A stretch of 64,000 bases of DNA from Longimycelium tulufanense (GCF_014645795.1 NZ_BMMK01000001.1:46337-110336); one strand, 5' to 3'; counted from the stretch's first letter, positions 10,052 to 19,764 are shown. The notes: generated by a model not told the origin, from the sequence alone. Numbers and translations are program-made.

Positions 10052-10924
10052 TCAGGTGATGTCGCGCTTGGTGCTGGCCACCCAGCCCAGGCCCAGCACC
10101 ACGACGGTGTAGCCGAGGAAGATCAGCGTGTTGGCCCACCACGGCATGGCGCCGGGAGCACCGGCGACCGCGTTCAGGACCGTCCGCACGTCCTCCATGT
10201 CCCGACCGGACACCAGCGGGCCGAGCTTGTCCACGAACAGGTCGGCCGCGACCGCGCCCGGGATGGCACTGGCCGAGGCGTTCGGCAGCACGCTGGGGAA
10301 GTTCTCGAAGTTCGGCAGGATCCCGAAGAACAGCAGCATGTTCTCGATCAGCAGGACGTAGACGATCAGCCCGATGACCGAGGCGAACACGTTGCTGAGC
10401 AACGCACCCACGCCGACGCCGAACAACGTCCACAGCGCCGTTTCCAGGACCGTGGTGAGGAACAGCAGGAACCAGCCGGCCCCGCCCGGCAGCGGCGTGC
10501 TGCCCGCGCCCAGCACGACGCCCAGGCTGGCCGAGGCCGCCACCAGCACGCCCAGGCCCACGCCCAGCACCGAGTAGGTAACCAGCTTGGCGACCAGCGT
10601 GGAACCGCGGTTCGCGGCGGTGAGGAACGTCGTGGTGATGGTCTTGCGGTGGTACTCGGTCGACACCGCGAGCGCACCGAAGATCATCGGGAAGATCGTG
10701 GTGAGGTTGGCCGCCCGGGCGAAGCCGAACACCGACACCATCATGTCGTCGAACGGCACGTCGGCCAGCACGGGCTCCTGCTTGAGGGTGTCCAGGAAGG
10801 ACGCCGCCCCAGCGGTGATCATCCAGCTCCAGGCCACGCCCAGCAGGACGGTCGGGATCAGCAGCCCCCACCACAGGTTGACGGTGAAGATCTTGCGGAA
10901 CTCGGCCCTGATCAGCCCGCCCAT
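10052..10924 (-). CDS. ABC-2 type transporter permease
   Basis: A 290-residue protein with about six hydrophobic segments, starting MGGLIRAEFRKIFTVNLWWG. The N-terminal amphipathic 'AEFRKIFT' helix is characteristic of ABC-2 permeases. A large extracytoplasmic loop (residues about 60-95) follows the first hydrophobic segment, then four closely spaced Ala/Gly/Leu-rich membrane segments. Its ATG overlaps the TGA of the upstream ATPase gene by one base (ATGA), so the two are translationally coupled and form one exporter. The exported compound cannot be read from the sequence. Confidence 0.88.
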   Translation of the reverse strand: MGGLIRAEFRKIFTVNLWWGLLIPTVLLGVAWSWMITAGAASFLDTLKQEPVLADVPFDDMMVSVFGFARAANLTTIFPMIFGALAVSTEYHRKTITTTFLTAANRGSTLVAKLVTYSVLGVGLGVLVAASASLGVVLGAGSTPLPGGAGWFLLFLTTVLETALWTLFGVGVGALLSNVFASVIGLIVYVLLIENMLLFFGILPNFENFPSVLPNASASAIPGAVAADLFVDKLGPLVSGRDMEDVRTVLNAVAGAPGAMPWWANTLIFLGYTVVVLGLGWVASTKRDIT

Positions 10925-12099
10925 CAGGCGTTACCTCCGAAACCACTGGAGCCGCCCTGCCCCGGCGGCTGCTGCTGGTAGCCCTGCTGCTCGTAACCCG
11001 GCGGCGGTGTCACGGGCGGCTGCCCCGGCGGGACCATCGGCGGCTGGCCCGGGGGCACGACCGGCGGCTGCCCGGGCGGATAGGGCTGCTGCGGCCCGGC
11101 CTGGCCGCCGTAACCCGGCGGCGGCTGGTAGCCCTGCGGCGGGTAGCCGGCGGGCGGCTGCTGCGGCGGCCCGTAGGGGTTCATCCCGGCGGCCGCGTAC
11201 TGGCCGCTGGTGAGCTGGAAGAACAGCTGCTCCAGGTCGACCTGCTCCTGCTGGATCCCGTACACCGCGACGTTCGCCTGCAACGCGATGTCGGCCACCT
11301 GCCTGCTGTCCGCGCCGGTCACCGCCAGCCGGCCGTCCGGCAACAGTTCGACCTGCGACATCCCGGCCTGCTGCAGCGCGGACACCAGCGCGTGCGGGTC
11401 GGCGGGCTGTACCAGCACCCGGGTCTGCTGCGACTGCCGCAGGTTCTCCAGCGGCCCGTAGTACATGGTCTGGCCGCGGCTGATGATCACCACCTGGTCG
11501 ACGGTCTGCTCGACCTCGGCCAGCAGGTGGCTGGACACCAGCACCGTGCGCCCGCTCTGGGTGAACTGGCGCAGGAAGTTGCGCAGCCAGGCGATGCCCT
11601 CGGGGTCCAGGCCGTTGGCCGGCTCGTCGAGCACCAGCACCTGGGGGTCGCCGAGCAGCGCGGTGGCCAGCGCCAGCCGCTGCCGCATGCCCAGCGAGAA
11701 ACCGCCCACCTTGCGGGTGGCCGCGCCGCCGAGGCCGACCAGGGTCAGCACCTGGTCCACCCGCTCGTCGGGCACGTCCATCGCCGCTGCGTAGACGAGC
11801 AGGTGATTGCGGGCGGTGCGCTTGGGATGGAAGCTCTGCGCCTCCAGCACCGCGCCGACCACCCGCGCCGGGTTGCCGAGCTGCTCGAAGGGCCGCCCGT
11901 TGATGGTGGCCACCCCGGCGGTGGGGCGGACCAGACCGAGCAGCATGCGCAGGGTCGTGGTCTTACCCGCGCCGTTGGGACCGAGGAACCCGGTCACCGA
12001 GCCCGGTTCCACTGTGAAGCTGAGGTTCTGCACCGCGGTGACAGGACCGAACTGCTTGGTCAGGTTCTGCACCACGATCCGGCCGCTGCCGTCGTGCAC
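10924..12099 (-). CDS. ABC transporter ATP-binding protein with Pro/Gly-rich tail
   Basis: A 391-residue ATPase partner of the ABC-2 permease. The GTG start at 12099 follows GGAGG by 4 bases; an in-frame ATG at 12135 has no comparable signal. Residues about 5-220 carry Walker A GPNGAGKTT, signature FSLGMRQRLALATALL, Walker B VLVLDEPANGLD and the switch His (VSSHLLAEV). After about residue 290 the protein becomes a low-complexity tail with repeated PPGQPP units, Tyr and Gln, ending in GGSSGFGGNA. That tail is not part of the ABC fold. It may extend from the membrane face or bind partners, but its role is unknown. Confidence 0.9.
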   Translation of the reverse strand: MHDGSGRIVVQNLTKQFGPVTAVQNLSFTVEPGSVTGFLGPNGAGKTTTLRMLLGLVRPTAGVATINGRPFEQLGNPARVVGAVLEAQSFHPKRTARNHLLVYAAAMDVPDERVDQVLTLVGLGGAATRKVGGFSLGMRQRLALATALLGDPQVLVLDEPANGLDPEGIAWLRNFLRQFTQSGRTVLVSSHLLAEVEQTVDQVVIISRGQTMYYGPLENLRQSQQTRVLVQPADPHALVSALQQAGMSQVELLPDGRLAVTGADSRQVADIALQANVAVYGIQQEQVDLEQLFFQLTSGQYAAAGMNPYGPPQQPPAGYPPQGYQPPPGYGGQAGPQQPYPPGQPPVVPPGQPPMVPPGQPPVTPPPGYEQQGYQQQPPGQGGSSGFGGNA

Positions 12100-12200
12100 A
12101 CATCCTCCCGATGGCCGCCGTACGTCGTCGGCCATCCTGCCGCATGACCCCCGGTCGGTGACGGCGGATCGGGAGGATCCGGACGGTGCTCACCCGCGGC

Positions 12201-13460
12201 TCACCCGCAGCTGCCCGGTGGCCGCTCGTCCAGGCGCGTCCCCGGAGGCACGATCGGGGCCACGTGGATCCGCTGGCTGTCGGTCTCCAAGTGGCCGCCG
12301 ATGGGGATGGGCAGCAACAGGATCGGGAGCTCGATGGTGGTCTCGGCGGGCACGACGGGGAAGGGCTCGGCCGCGTCGGCCGCGATCTCGGCGGGCGAAA
12401 CGGCCCCGGGTGACGCATCCCACTCCGCACTCGCACCGGTCGAGTGAGTGGTTGCGGGGGTGGGCCGGGCCCGCCCATCGAGCGTGCCGGCGGGTTCGTC
12501 CGGTTCCGGCGTGACCTCGGCCATGGCTGAGCCGAGGTCCGGCTCCAGCCAGTCGGCCACCCGGTCGAAGGGAAGAACGGTCGCGGCGGCTTCCTGCCAC
12601 TCCGGTGTGCCGCCGAGAGCGGCGGCGGGTTCGGGGGGATCGACCGGCGGAACGGCAGTGGCAGCATCCTGGTGCTGCGGGGTGTGGTCGACGGCCGCGG
12701 TGGGCTCGAGCGGGTCCCATCCCGCCCGGGGTTCGACCGGTTCCTGCCACTCGCCGGTGTCGTCGCCGGACGAGGTTGTGGGCTCCACCCACTCCCCGGG
12801 GGAGCTCCAGTCCGCCGCGGAACTCCACTCCGCGGTGGAGGCGGGCCCGTCCCGCTGGTCGGTGGGCGCCGGCGCGGTCACGATGTTGAGCGAGGGAAAG
12901 GCGGGGGCCGGTGCGGGCGGCTCCACGGCCTTCTCCTCGACGATGATCCGGTCCTCACCCAGCAGCCGGTGCGGCTGCTGGATCAGGTGCTCCATCTCCA
13001 GCGGGGGAGCGGGGGCGGCCGGCAGCGGGTCGGGCACCGGCGGGGTGGTGCGGATCCAGCCTTCGCGCGCATGGTCGGCGGGCCGCCGGCGCCGCCGGAA
13101 CCGGCCCAGGGTGTTGCGCAGCGGGCGGCGTCGCTCGCGGTGCGGCAGCCCGTCACCGATCAGGTGGCGGTGTGCCATCAGCCACACCTGGCACGGCCAC
13201 CGCCGCCGGCGGAACCGGCCGGGGCAGGCGCGGCACCGGCCGCCCTCGCCGGGTTGGTGGACCATCAGCAGCAGCCGCCAGCCCTCGGCGAGGCGCTGGA
13301 TCTCGGTGCGGGCCACCGGCACCAGGTCGTCGGCGTTCGACTCGGCCACGACCCGGTCCAGCAACGCCAGCCGCTGCAGCACCGCGGTGATCGTCCGGCT
13401 ATGGGGGCGTCCCTCGCCCGGTGCTGGCCCGCCGGGCTGGCCCTCGCACCGCGCGGTCAC
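12201..13460 (-). CDS. hypothetical protein with Cys motif and acidic disordered tail
   Basis: A 419-residue protein of unknown function. Residues about 20-65 are helical ([20 protein letters not shown]). Residues about 68-105 hold [18 protein letters not shown] followed by LMAHRHL. This gives a C-x2-C plus a Trp-Pro-Cys motif that resembles small zinc-binding proteins seen in Pseudonocardiaceae. From about residue 150 the sequence is Pro/Glu/Thr/Trp-rich with repeated 'PPEPAA' and 'EWQE' blocks, probably disordered, and ends in a hydrophobic [14 protein letters not shown] stretch. The GTG start overlaps the stop of the upstream small gene (GTGA), so the two are coupled. No function is assigned. 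Confidence 0.65.
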   Translation of the reverse strand: MTARCEGQPGGPAPGEGRPHSRTITAVLQRLALLDRVVAESNADDLVPVARTEIQRLAEGWRLLLMVHQPGEGGRCRACPGRFRRRRWPCQVWLMAHRHLIGDGLPHRERRRPLRNTLGRFRRRRRPADHAREGWIRTTPPVPDPLPAAPAPPLEMEHLIQQPHRLLGEDRIIVEEKAVEPPAPAPAFPSLNIVTAPAPTDQRDGPASTAEWSSAADWSSPGEWVEPTTSSGDDTGEWQEPVEPRAGWDPLEPTAAVDHTPQHQDAATAVPPVDPPEPAAALGGTPEWQEAAATVLPFDRVADWLEPDLGSAMAEVTPEPDEPAGTLDGRARPTPATTHSTGASAEWDASPGAVSPAEIAADAAEPFPVVPAETTIELPILLLPIPIGGHLETDSQRIHVAPIVPPGTRLDERPPGSCG

Positions 13461-13696
13461 GCCGACCTCCTCGGCACCGGCGTGGAGCGTCGCCCGCGCC
13501 CCGGCCCGGCCGCGGGGGCGTCACCGGCCGCCTGGTCGAGGGCGACCCGCAGCCGGCTGATCTCCTGCGCGGACAGCACGGCGGTCTCGCCCGGCGGCGC
13601 CACCAGCACCACCTGGCCGTGGTCGACCAGGACGGTGACCGCCCGGTCCCGGCCGAAGGCGTCCCGGCAAGCCACCCACCAACGCTGATCGCTCAT
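13457..13696 (-). CDS. small conserved hypothetical protein
   Basis: A 79-residue protein ([20 protein letters not shown]...) read from ATG 13696; a GTG two codons upstream, closer to GGAG, is an equally possible start. The first 55 residues form a compact predicted beta/alpha domain: '[20 protein letters not shown]' is two beta strands, followed by a helix '[17 protein letters not shown]'. The last 20 residues are Gly/Arg/Pro-rich. It overlaps the next gene by 4 bases and is its likely partner. The pattern resembles short actinobacterial proteins encoded with regulators. The function is unknown. Confidence 0.6.
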   Translation of the reverse strand: MSDQRWWVACRDAFGRDRAVTVLVDHGQVVLVAPPGETAVLSAQEISRLRVALDQAAGDAPAAGPGRGRRSTPVPRRSA

Positions 13697-13917
13697 CGGC
13701 ACCGCACTCCAGCACCCCCTCCGGCGGCGGGTCACTCGGTCGTCGCCGGTAGTCCCTCGTCGGCTCTCGCCCGGGACATCGGTGGGAGGGGGGTGGCGGC
13801 GCAGCGCCTTGGCCGAACTTCACTCGTTTGCCAGCCCGAGCCACCCGGACGGGCGGTCTGAGCGGAGATCGAGCGAATCGGTACCGATCCGGTGGCCACA
13901 AACGGCGCGGCTTTGCT

Positions 13918-14107
13918 TAGACTAGGGGTCGGCGGCTCGCTCCCGGTGACCCCCAGGCCGGTTGAGCGGGCCGCCCCTCCGCCTGGGGGACGTGTGTCCG
14001 CGGAGGGCGCGGACCGGTTGCTCCGGATTATTTTGGGGGCCGAGCCCCCAAACCTCCCACGGTGTGAGCTTGTTGCGACCCAGCGTGGTCACCTTGGCTG
14101 GTGACCA
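13918..14107. other. hairpin-rich intergenic region, possible small RNA
   Basis: The stretch 13736-14174 has no credible gene but is unusually structured. CCCCCAGGC (13950-13958) pairs with GCCTGGGGG (13981-13989). GTCCGCG/CGCGGAC form a hairpin at 13996-14014. TTTGGGGGC/GCCCCCAAA form a perfect 9-bp stem with a 3-base loop at 14032-14052. TGGTCACC/GGTGACCA form one at 14086-14107. GGGGTC (13925-13930) could alternatively pair with GACCCC (13949-13954), which would exclude the first stem. A -10-like TAGACT sits at 13919-13924. A noncoding RNA or regulatory leader is an inference. The hairpins may also simply terminate the flanking minus-strand histidine kinase (ends 14175). Confidence 0.35.
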
Positions 14108-14174
14108 GCGCCGGAGAGTGCGTTGAAATCGCGTGGCCTTGGTGAGGGGACGCCCGGCTCAGCGTCCCCGCGGT

Positions 14175-15335
14175 TCATTTGTCGGCGTGGGTCGGCGCGG
14201 TGCGGTTCAGCGGGAGCCGGATTGCCACCTGCAGCCCGCCGCCGTCAGTCACCGGTCGTGGTCGGGCGGTCAGCGCGGCGTCGTGTGTGGTGGCGATCGA
14301 GCGCACGATGGACAACCCTAGCCCGACGCCGCCGGTGTCGGACCCGACCCGGCCGGCCCCGCGACGGAACGGCTCGAACAGCTCGGTCACCTGGCCGGGG
14401 TCCACCCGCGGCCCGGTGTTGGCCACCTCCACCGTGCCGTCGCCCCGGACCTCGACCCGGGCCCAACCGCCGGCGGTGTTGTGCCTCACCGCGTTGGTGA
14501 CGAGGTTTGTCAGGAGTTGCCCCAGGAGCACGGGATCGCCGAGTACCTCAACGGGTTCGGTGCGTAGTTCGAGAGTTATGTCCCGGCTCTTCGCAATCGC
14601 ACGGTTCCGTTCCACGACATCCGCGGCGAGTTGGTGGAGCGGCACCGGTTCCTTGTGCTCGAGGCCACGGTCGCTGCGTGCGAGAAGCAACAGGCCGTCC
14701 AAAAGCCGCTCGCTCCGTCGGTTCGCGTCCAGTAGTTGCTCCCGGACGGTGGCTATGCGTTCGGGGTCGGTGTCGGACAGTCCCACCTGGATCGCGGTGC
14801 GCTGGATCGCCAGCGGGGTGCGCAGCTCGTGGGAGGCGTTCGCGACGAACCGGCGCTGGCTCTCCGCGGCCGCCTCCAGGCGGGCCAGCATGTCGTCGAA
14901 GGTGCCGGCCAGTTCGGTCAGCTCATCGCGCGGCCCGCGCATCCCGATGCGCTCGTGCAGGTTGTCCCACGACAGCCGGCGGGCGGTGCCGGTGATGTCG
15001 CGCAGCGGGCGCAGCACCCGGCCGGCCACCCACCAGCCGGCCGCGATCGACGCGATGGCCAGGACCACCAGCGACAGCGCCGACCAGAGCAGGAGCTGCT
15101 GCAGCGCGGCGCCCGAGGACAGCGTGACCACGTCGTTCAGCTCGGACCGGGGCACGGTCGGCAGGGCGGGCACCGTGAGCTGTCCGGGGATCTCGTCGGC
15201 GCGGATCGCGACGCCGATCGTGTGCGGGAGGCTCTGCCGCATCAGGAGGTAGACCACGGTGAGCAGCACCGCGCCGAAGGCCAGGAAGAGCCCGCCGTAG
15301 AGCGCGGTGAGCCGGGCGCGAACCGTGAGGCGCAT
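14175..15335 (-). CDS. two-component sensor histidine kinase
   Basis: A 386-residue membrane kinase. ATG 15335 overlaps the stop of the response regulator gene (ATGA), fixing the start. It has a transmembrane segment at about residues 10-33, an extracytoplasmic loop to about 78, a second transmembrane segment at about 80-103, then a HAMP domain. The HisKA box is FVANASHELRTPLAI with phosphorylatable His169. The N box is LLTNLVTNAVRHN and the G box is GVGLGLSIVRSI. The extracytoplasmic sensor loop is short (about 45 residues), so a ligand cannot be guessed. It works with the regulator encoded just upstream, and the divergent export operon is the likely target. Confidence 0.93.
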   Translation of the reverse strand: MRLTVRARLTALYGGLFLAFGAVLLTVVYLLMRQSLPHTIGVAIRADEIPGQLTVPALPTVPRSELNDVVTLSSGAALQQLLLWSALSLVVLAIASIAAGWWVAGRVLRPLRDITGTARRLSWDNLHERIGMRGPRDELTELAGTFDDMLARLEAAAESQRRFVANASHELRTPLAIQRTAIQVGLSDTDPERIATVREQLLDANRRSERLLDGLLLLARSDRGLEHKEPVPLHQLAADVVERNRAIAKSRDITLELRTEPVEVLGDPVLLGQLLTNLVTNAVRHNTAGGWARVEVRGDGTVEVANTGPRVDPGQVTELFEPFRRGAGRVGSDTGGVGLGLSIVRSIATTHDAALTARPRPVTDGGGLQVAIRLPLNRTAPTHADK

Positions 15336-15988
15336 CAGATCCGGTACCCCGCGCCGGGGACCGTCTCGATCACCGGTGGCTCGCCGAGCTTCGCGCGCAG
15401 CTTGGACAACGCCACCCGGACCGCGTTGGTGAACGGGTCGGCGTGCTCGTCCCACGCCAGGCGGAGCAGTTGCTCGGAGCTGACGAGGGTGCCCTCCGCC
15501 CGCATGAGTACCTCGAGCACGGCGAACTCCTTGGGGGACAACATGATGGGCCGGCCGTCGCGGGTGACCCGGCGGCGGGCGGGGTCCAGTGTGATGCCGG
15601 CCCGCCGCAACACCGGCGGCAGCGCGGGCCGGGTGCGGCGGGCGAGCGCGCGAACCCGGGCCACCAGCTCGGGGAACTCGAAGGGCTTGGCGAGGTAGTC
15701 GTCGGCGCCGAGCTCCAGGCCGTCCACCCGGTCCTCCAGGGCGCCTGCGGCCGTGAGCATCAGAACCCGTGCGCGGTTGCCGGCTTCCGTCAGCTCCCGG
15801 CAGATCCGGTCACCATGCGTGCCGGGAAGGTCACGGTCGAGGACCACGACGTCGTAGTCGTGCAGGTCCAGTCGCTCCCGGGCGGCGGTGCCGTCGTAGG
15901 CCACGTCCACCGCCATGGTCTCCCGGCGGAGCCCGTCCGCGACGAGATCCGCCAGCACCCGTTCGTCCTCGACAACGAGCACCCGCAT
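15335..15988 (-). CDS. OmpR/PhoB-family response regulator
   Basis: 217 residues from ATG 15988 (GGAGG 8 bases upstream). The receiver domain has the acidic pocket near residues 7-9 (VEDE), phospho-acceptor Asp51 (VVVLDRDLPG), and the conserved Lys in DDYLAKPFEF. The C-terminal winged helix includes RDGRPIMLSPKEFAVLEVLM and TNAVRVALSKLRAKLG. It is co-transcribed with its kinase by a 1-base ATGA overlap. The shared 212-base region with the divergent lipoprotein/ABC operon makes that operon its probable target, an inference from position. Confidence 0.94.
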   Translation of the reverse strand: MRVLVVEDERVLADLVADGLRRETMAVDVAYDGTAARERLDLHDYDVVVLDRDLPGTHGDRICRELTEAGNRARVLMLTAAGALEDRVDGLELGADDYLAKPFEFPELVARVRALARRTRPALPPVLRRAGITLDPARRRVTRDGRPIMLSPKEFAVLEVLMRAEGTLVSSEQLLRLAWDEHADPFTNAVRVALSKLRAKLGEPPVIETVPGAGYRI

Positions 15989-16200
15989 CGCACCGTCCTC
16001 CCTGTCCGTCCGGGTCTGGCCGGCCGAGACCGCTCGGACCCATCCAGCCGGCGGCGCATTCGGCGGACCGGGTCCGTCCACTGGGGAACGAGCCTGCTGG
16101 ACGGGGTGTTTCCAAAACCTCTCCATTCACAGGAAGCCCTCAGAAACACCTCGGCACGTAGATCTGGTTTCACAACGGCCCGAGGGAAGGAAGTTGACCA

Positions 16201-16731
16201 ATGCCGAAGACCCGTTCCGCACTCCTGGCCAGTGGCACGGTGCTGACGTTCGTGGCCCTCGCCGCGTGTGGCGGCAAGTCCGACGGTGACGGGGTGGCCA
16301 GCCTGGGCGGAGAGAAGAAGTCCTCGTCACAGCAGGCTGGCGGGAACGGCGGCAAGGGTGGTGAGGGCGACCTGGTCAAGTTCGCCCAGTGCATGCGGGA
16401 GAACGGCATCGACATGCCGGACCCGGATCCGAACGGCGGTGGGATCCGGATCCAGGCACAGACCGGCGGGGAGAGCGAGGCCGACACGAAGAAGATGGAG
16501 GAGGCCAGCAAGAAATGTGAGCGGTACCTGCCCAAGGACCGGATCGATCCCAAGTCCCCGGAGTTCCAGGAGCGGGCCCGGAAGATGGCCAAGTGCATGC
16601 GCGGGCGCGGCCATGACTGGGAGGACCCCAGCCCCGACGGCAAGGGGATCGCCATCGACGCCTCGAAGATGGACGACCCGAAGTTCCGCAGGGACATGGA
16701 GGAGTGCCAGAAGGAGAGCGAGAAGAAGTGA
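16201..16731 (+). CDS. secreted lipoprotein of a MacB-like export operon
   Basis: A 176-residue lipoprotein. Signal peptide MPKTRSALLASGTVLTFVAL ends at lipobox LAAC (Cys22), followed by a Gly/Ser/Lys-rich tether. The mature domain has two similar halves, each with a 'FAQCMRENGIDMPDP' or 'MAKCMRGRGHDWEDPSPDG' block. That gives repeated Cys-Met-Arg and Asp-Pro motifs, with further Cys at positions suggesting two disulfides. This matches a family encoded with peptidoglycan-binding adaptor and FtsX-type ABC genes. ATG 16201 is preceded by GGAAGG. Its stop overlaps the next gene (GTGA). The role is probably substrate or cell-wall binding at the outer face; the ligand is unknown. Confidence 0.82.
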   Translation: MPKTRSALLASGTVLTFVALAACGGKSDGDGVASLGGEKKSSSQQAGGNGGKGGEGDLVKFAQCMRENGIDMPDPDPNGGGIRIQAQTGGESEADTKKMEEASKKCERYLPKDRIDPKSPEFQERARKMAKCMRGRGHDWEDPSPDGKGIAIDASKMDDPKFRRDMEECQKESEKK

Positions 16732-17828
16732 CGATCGACAAGCGCAAGCGCCGTCGGCTCGTCACCGTCGGGGTTCTGGTGGCGTTGCTCGTCGGCGGGG
16801 CTGTCACCGCGACGGTTGCGTTTCGCGGCGGTGACGCCGACGCTGCGGGACCCGAGCAGGTGAGCACCAAGACCGCCGAGATCACACGTTCCACCCTGGT
16901 GCGTAGCAAGAACGTTGACGGGAAGCTCGGTTACGCGGGCAGCTACCAGATCGCGGGCGGGCGTGACGGAACGATCACCGCCCTGCCCAAGGTGGGCGAT
17001 GTCATCAACAAGGGCAAGCCGGTCTATCACGTGAATGGCAAGCCGGTCCCGCTGTTCGTCGGCGACACCCCCTTCTGGCGCGAACTGGTAGCCGGTATGA
17101 GCGACGGTCCGGACGTGAAGGTTCTGGAGCAGAACCTCAAGGACCTCGGCTTCTTCGGTGGCGTGCCGGACGAGAAGTTCACCTCCTACACCACGACGGC
17201 GATCAGAAACTGGCAGAAGTCCCTGGGACTGGAGCAGACCGGCAGGCTCGCGCCGGGTGATGTTGTCGTGCAGCCCTCGGAGCTGCGGGTGTCCAAGGTG
17301 GACGCCGCGTTGGGTGGACCGGCCCAGGGCAACGTCCTCACCGCGAGCGGCACGGACCGCGTGGTCACGGTCGATCTGTCGGTGGCCGACCAGACGCTTG
17401 CGCAGGCCGGGGCCAAGGTCGAGGTGTCCCTGCCCGGTGGCGGGCGGTCGACCGGCACCGTGCAGAAGGTCGGCACGGTGGCCAGCTCGGGGCAGAACGG
17501 GACCGGCCAGGGCCAAGGCCAGGGCAACGGGCAGGACAAGGCCACGATCCCGGTGGAGGTGTCCCTCGACGACCCGGCCGCGGCCGGGAACCTCGACGGT
17601 GCCCCGGTCTCGGTGGGTTTCACCAGCGAGCGCAAGGAGAACGTGCTCTCGGTACCGGTCAACGCGCTGCTCGCGCTCGCCGAGGGCGGCTACGCCGTCG
17701 AGGTCGTCGAGCCGGACGGCAGCAAGCGGCTGGTGAAGGTCGAGCTGGGGATGTTCGCGCAGGGCAAGGTCGAGGTCAGCGGGGACGACGTGCGCGAGGG
17801 AATGAAGGTGACGGTGGCGGGAGCATGA
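16728..17828 (+). CDS. membrane-anchored adaptor (HlyD/MacA-like) with peptidoglycan-binding domain
   Basis: 366 residues from GTG 16728, overlapping the lipoprotein stop. One N-terminal membrane anchor (residues about 11-30, [20 protein letters not shown]) is followed by adaptor strands. A PG_binding_1 domain spans about residues 125-170 ([16 protein letters not shown] ... [15 protein letters not shown]). The C-terminal beta-rich section carries '[21 protein letters not shown]', the membrane-proximal motif of RND/MacB adaptors. A Gly/Gln-rich insertion lies near residue 260. It would link the MacB-like permease to the cell wall. GTGA and ATGA overlaps on both sides show tight operon coupling. 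Confidence 0.88.
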   Translation: MTIDKRKRRRLVTVGVLVALLVGGAVTATVAFRGGDADAAGPEQVSTKTAEITRSTLVRSKNVDGKLGYAGSYQIAGGRDGTITALPKVGDVINKGKPVYHVNGKPVPLFVGDTPFWRELVAGMSDGPDVKVLEQNLKDLGFFGGVPDEKFTSYTTTAIRNWQKSLGLEQTGRLAPGDVVVQPSELRVSKVDAALGGPAQGNVLTASGTDRVVTVDLSVADQTLAQAGAKVEVSLPGGGRSTGTVQKVGTVASSGQNGTGQGQGQGNGQDKATIPVEVSLDDPAAAGNLDGAPVSVGFTSERKENVLSVPVNALLALAEGGYAVEVVEPDGSKRLVKVELGMFAQGKVEVSGDDVREGMKVTVAGA

Positions 17829-18526
17829 CGAGAGTTCCGGTCATCGAGCTGGAGAACGTGTCTCGGATCTATCCCGGCGGGGTCACGGCGTTGCGGTCGG
17901 TGTCGATGCGCATCGAGGCCGGTGAGCTGCTCGCGGTGGTGGGGCCGTCGGGGTCGGGCAAGTCGACGATGCTGCAGATGATGGGCACGCTGGACCGGCC
18001 CAGCTCGGGAGTTGTGCGGCTGCTGGGGCACGACGTTGCCGAGCTGGACGATCGACAGCTCTCCGCGGTGCGGGCGAACTGGATCGGGTTCGTGTTCCAG
18101 CAGTTCTTCCTCACCGCGCACCACACGGCAGCGGAGAACGTTGCCACGGGTCTGCTCTACGGCGGTGTCTCTCCGGCGCAGCGGAAAGAACGTGCCGTCG
18201 CGGCGTTGCGTCGGGTGGGCCTGGGGCACCGGGTCGACCATCGGCCCGCGGAGCTGTCCGGCGGGGAGCGGCAGCGGGTGGCCATCGCGCGGGCCCTGGT
18301 GGGGCGGCCGGCGATCGTGCTCGCCGACGAGCCGACGGGTGCGCTGGACTCGCGTTCCGGCTCGGGTGTCGTGGAACTGCTGCGGGAGCTGAACGCGGAG
18401 GGCACGACCATCGCGGTGATCACGCACGACACCACGCTGGCGGCGTCGTTGCCCCGGCAGGTAGCGATCCTCGACGGCGCGGTCCAGCGCGATACGGCGG
18501 CGGAGCCCGGGGAGGTGGGACCGTGA
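17825..18526 (+). CDS. ABC transporter ATP-binding protein, MacB/LolD type
   Basis: A 233-residue ATPase with Walker [11 protein letters not shown]-loop [18 protein letters not shown], signature [16 protein letters not shown], Walker [13 protein letters not shown] and switch His (VITHDTTLA). These are the sequence marks of the LolD/MacB subfamily, which uses mechanotransmission instead of channel transport. It overlaps the adaptor gene by 4 bases (ATGA) and the permease gene by 4 (GTGA). It powers the FtsX-like permease downstream. Confidence 0.94.
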   Translation: MTRVPVIELENVSRIYPGGVTALRSVSMRIEAGELLAVVGPSGSGKSTMLQMMGTLDRPSSGVVRLLGHDVAELDDRQLSAVRANWIGFVFQQFFLTAHHTAAENVATGLLYGGVSPAQRKERAVAALRRVGLGHRVDHRPAELSGGERQRVAIARALVGRPAIVLADEPTGALDSRSGSGVVELLRELNAEGTTIAVITHDTTLAASLPRQVAILDGAVQRDTAAEPGEVGP

Positions 18527-19755
18527 GCGTGTCGGCGCCGGCCCCGGGACGGGCGATGCCGGCACCGTTGCCGAAACCGGCCCGGCTCAACCCGTGGGAC
18601 CTTGTCCGTGCCGGAGTCTCCGGGGTGGTGGGGCGCCCGGTGCGTGCGGTGCTGTCCGCGCTGGGGATCGCGATCGGTGTGGCCGCGATGGTGGCGGTGC
18701 TCGGCATCAGCGCCGCCAGCCAGGCACAGATCGCCGGACAGTTGGAGCAGCTGGGCACCAACCTGCTCCGGGTGACCGCCGGCAAGACCTTCTTCGGCGA
18801 CCAGTCGAAGCTTCCGGAGAACGCCGACGAGATGGTGCGCCGGATCGGACCGGTACGGCAGGCGAGCGCGACCGGTGCGGTTCCCGACACCACGGTGCGG
18901 CGAAGCAACAAGGTCGATCCCCGGGAGACCGGGGGTATCTCGGTCAACGCCGCCCGGCTCAACCTGCTGGAGTTGCTCGGGGCCAAGGTGCGGTCCGGAA
19001 CGTGGCTGAACGAGGCCACGGCCCGCTACCCATCGGTGGTGCTGGGTTCGTTGGCCGCCGAACGGCTCGGGATCACCGCGCCAGGCCAGCAGGTCTACCT
19101 CGGTAACCAGTGGTTCACCGTGGCCGGGATCCTGGACGAGGTACCGCTGGCGCCGGAGATCGACCGATCGGCCCTGGTGGGCTGGCAGGTGGCCAAGGAG
19201 CAGCTCGGTTTCGACGGCCACCCCACGACGGTCTACGAAAGGTCCTCGGACGAGTCGGTGGAGGTGGTGCGCGACGTGCTCGCGCAGACGGTCAACCCGC
19301 AGAGCCCCAACGAGGTCGAAGTCAGCCGACCCTCGGACGCGCTGGCCGCCCAGCTCGCGGCCAAGTCCACCTTCACCGGGCTCTTTCTCGGGCTGGGCGC
19401 GGTAGCGCTGCTCGTCGGCGGTGTCGGGGTGGCCAACACCATGGTCGTCTCGGTGCTGGAGCGCCGGTCGGAGATCGGCCTGCGGCGCGCGCTCGGGGCC
19501 GGACGTGGACAGATCCGCAAACAGTTCCGCACCGAGGCCGTGTTGTTGTCCGGTGCCGGCGGCGTTGCAGGGGTGCTGCTGGGCCTGGGGATCAGCGCGG
19601 CATACGCGGTCAGCAGTGGCTGGCCGGTGGTGGTACCCATCACCGCGATCGGCGCCGGGGTCGGGGCCTCGGTACTGATCGGCACGCTCGCGGGCTGGTT
19701 CCCGGCCGGGCGGGCGGCGCGCATGTCACCGACCGCGGCGCTCACCGGGGGGTGA
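18523..19755 (+). CDS. FtsX/MacB-type ABC permease
   Basis: A 410-residue permease with one N-terminal transmembrane helix (about 45-65, [20 protein letters not shown]), a large extracytoplasmic MacB core domain (about 70-280), and three C-terminal helices within about 290-405. The pattern [27 protein letters not shown] is the conserved coupling helix that contacts the ATPase. With the adaptor and lipoprotein it forms a tripartite-like export or mechanosignalling module for a monoderm envelope. It is the last gene before a strong hairpin. Confidence 0.93.
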   Translation: MSVSAPAPGRAMPAPLPKPARLNPWDLVRAGVSGVVGRPVRAVLSALGIAIGVAAMVAVLGISAASQAQIAGQLEQLGTNLLRVTAGKTFFGDQSKLPENADEMVRRIGPVRQASATGAVPDTTVRRSNKVDPRETGGISVNAARLNLLELLGAKVRSGTWLNEATARYPSVVLGSLAAERLGITAPGQQVYLGNQWFTVAGILDEVPLAPEIDRSALVGWQVAKEQLGFDGHPTTVYERSSDESVEVVRDVLAQTVNPQSPNEVEVSRPSDALAAQLAAKSTFTGLFLGLGAVALLVGGVGVANTMVVSVLERRSEIGLRRALGAGRGQIRKQFRTEAVLLSGAGGVAGVLLGLGISAAYAVSSGWPVVVPITAIGAGVGASVLIGTLAGWFPAGRAARMSPTAALTGG

Positions 19756-19764
19756 GCGCGAGGT

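Noticed and set aside
7609..10059. Plus-strand open frame of about 800 codons opposite the ABC exporter
   Set aside because: Antisense shadow; its Arg/Gln/His-rich sequence lacks any fold, and the ABC frame has all motifs.
13918..14107. 6C RNA, SRP RNA or RNase P RNA
   Set aside because: No C-run loops, no GGAAG-type tetraloop and not long enough for RNase P.
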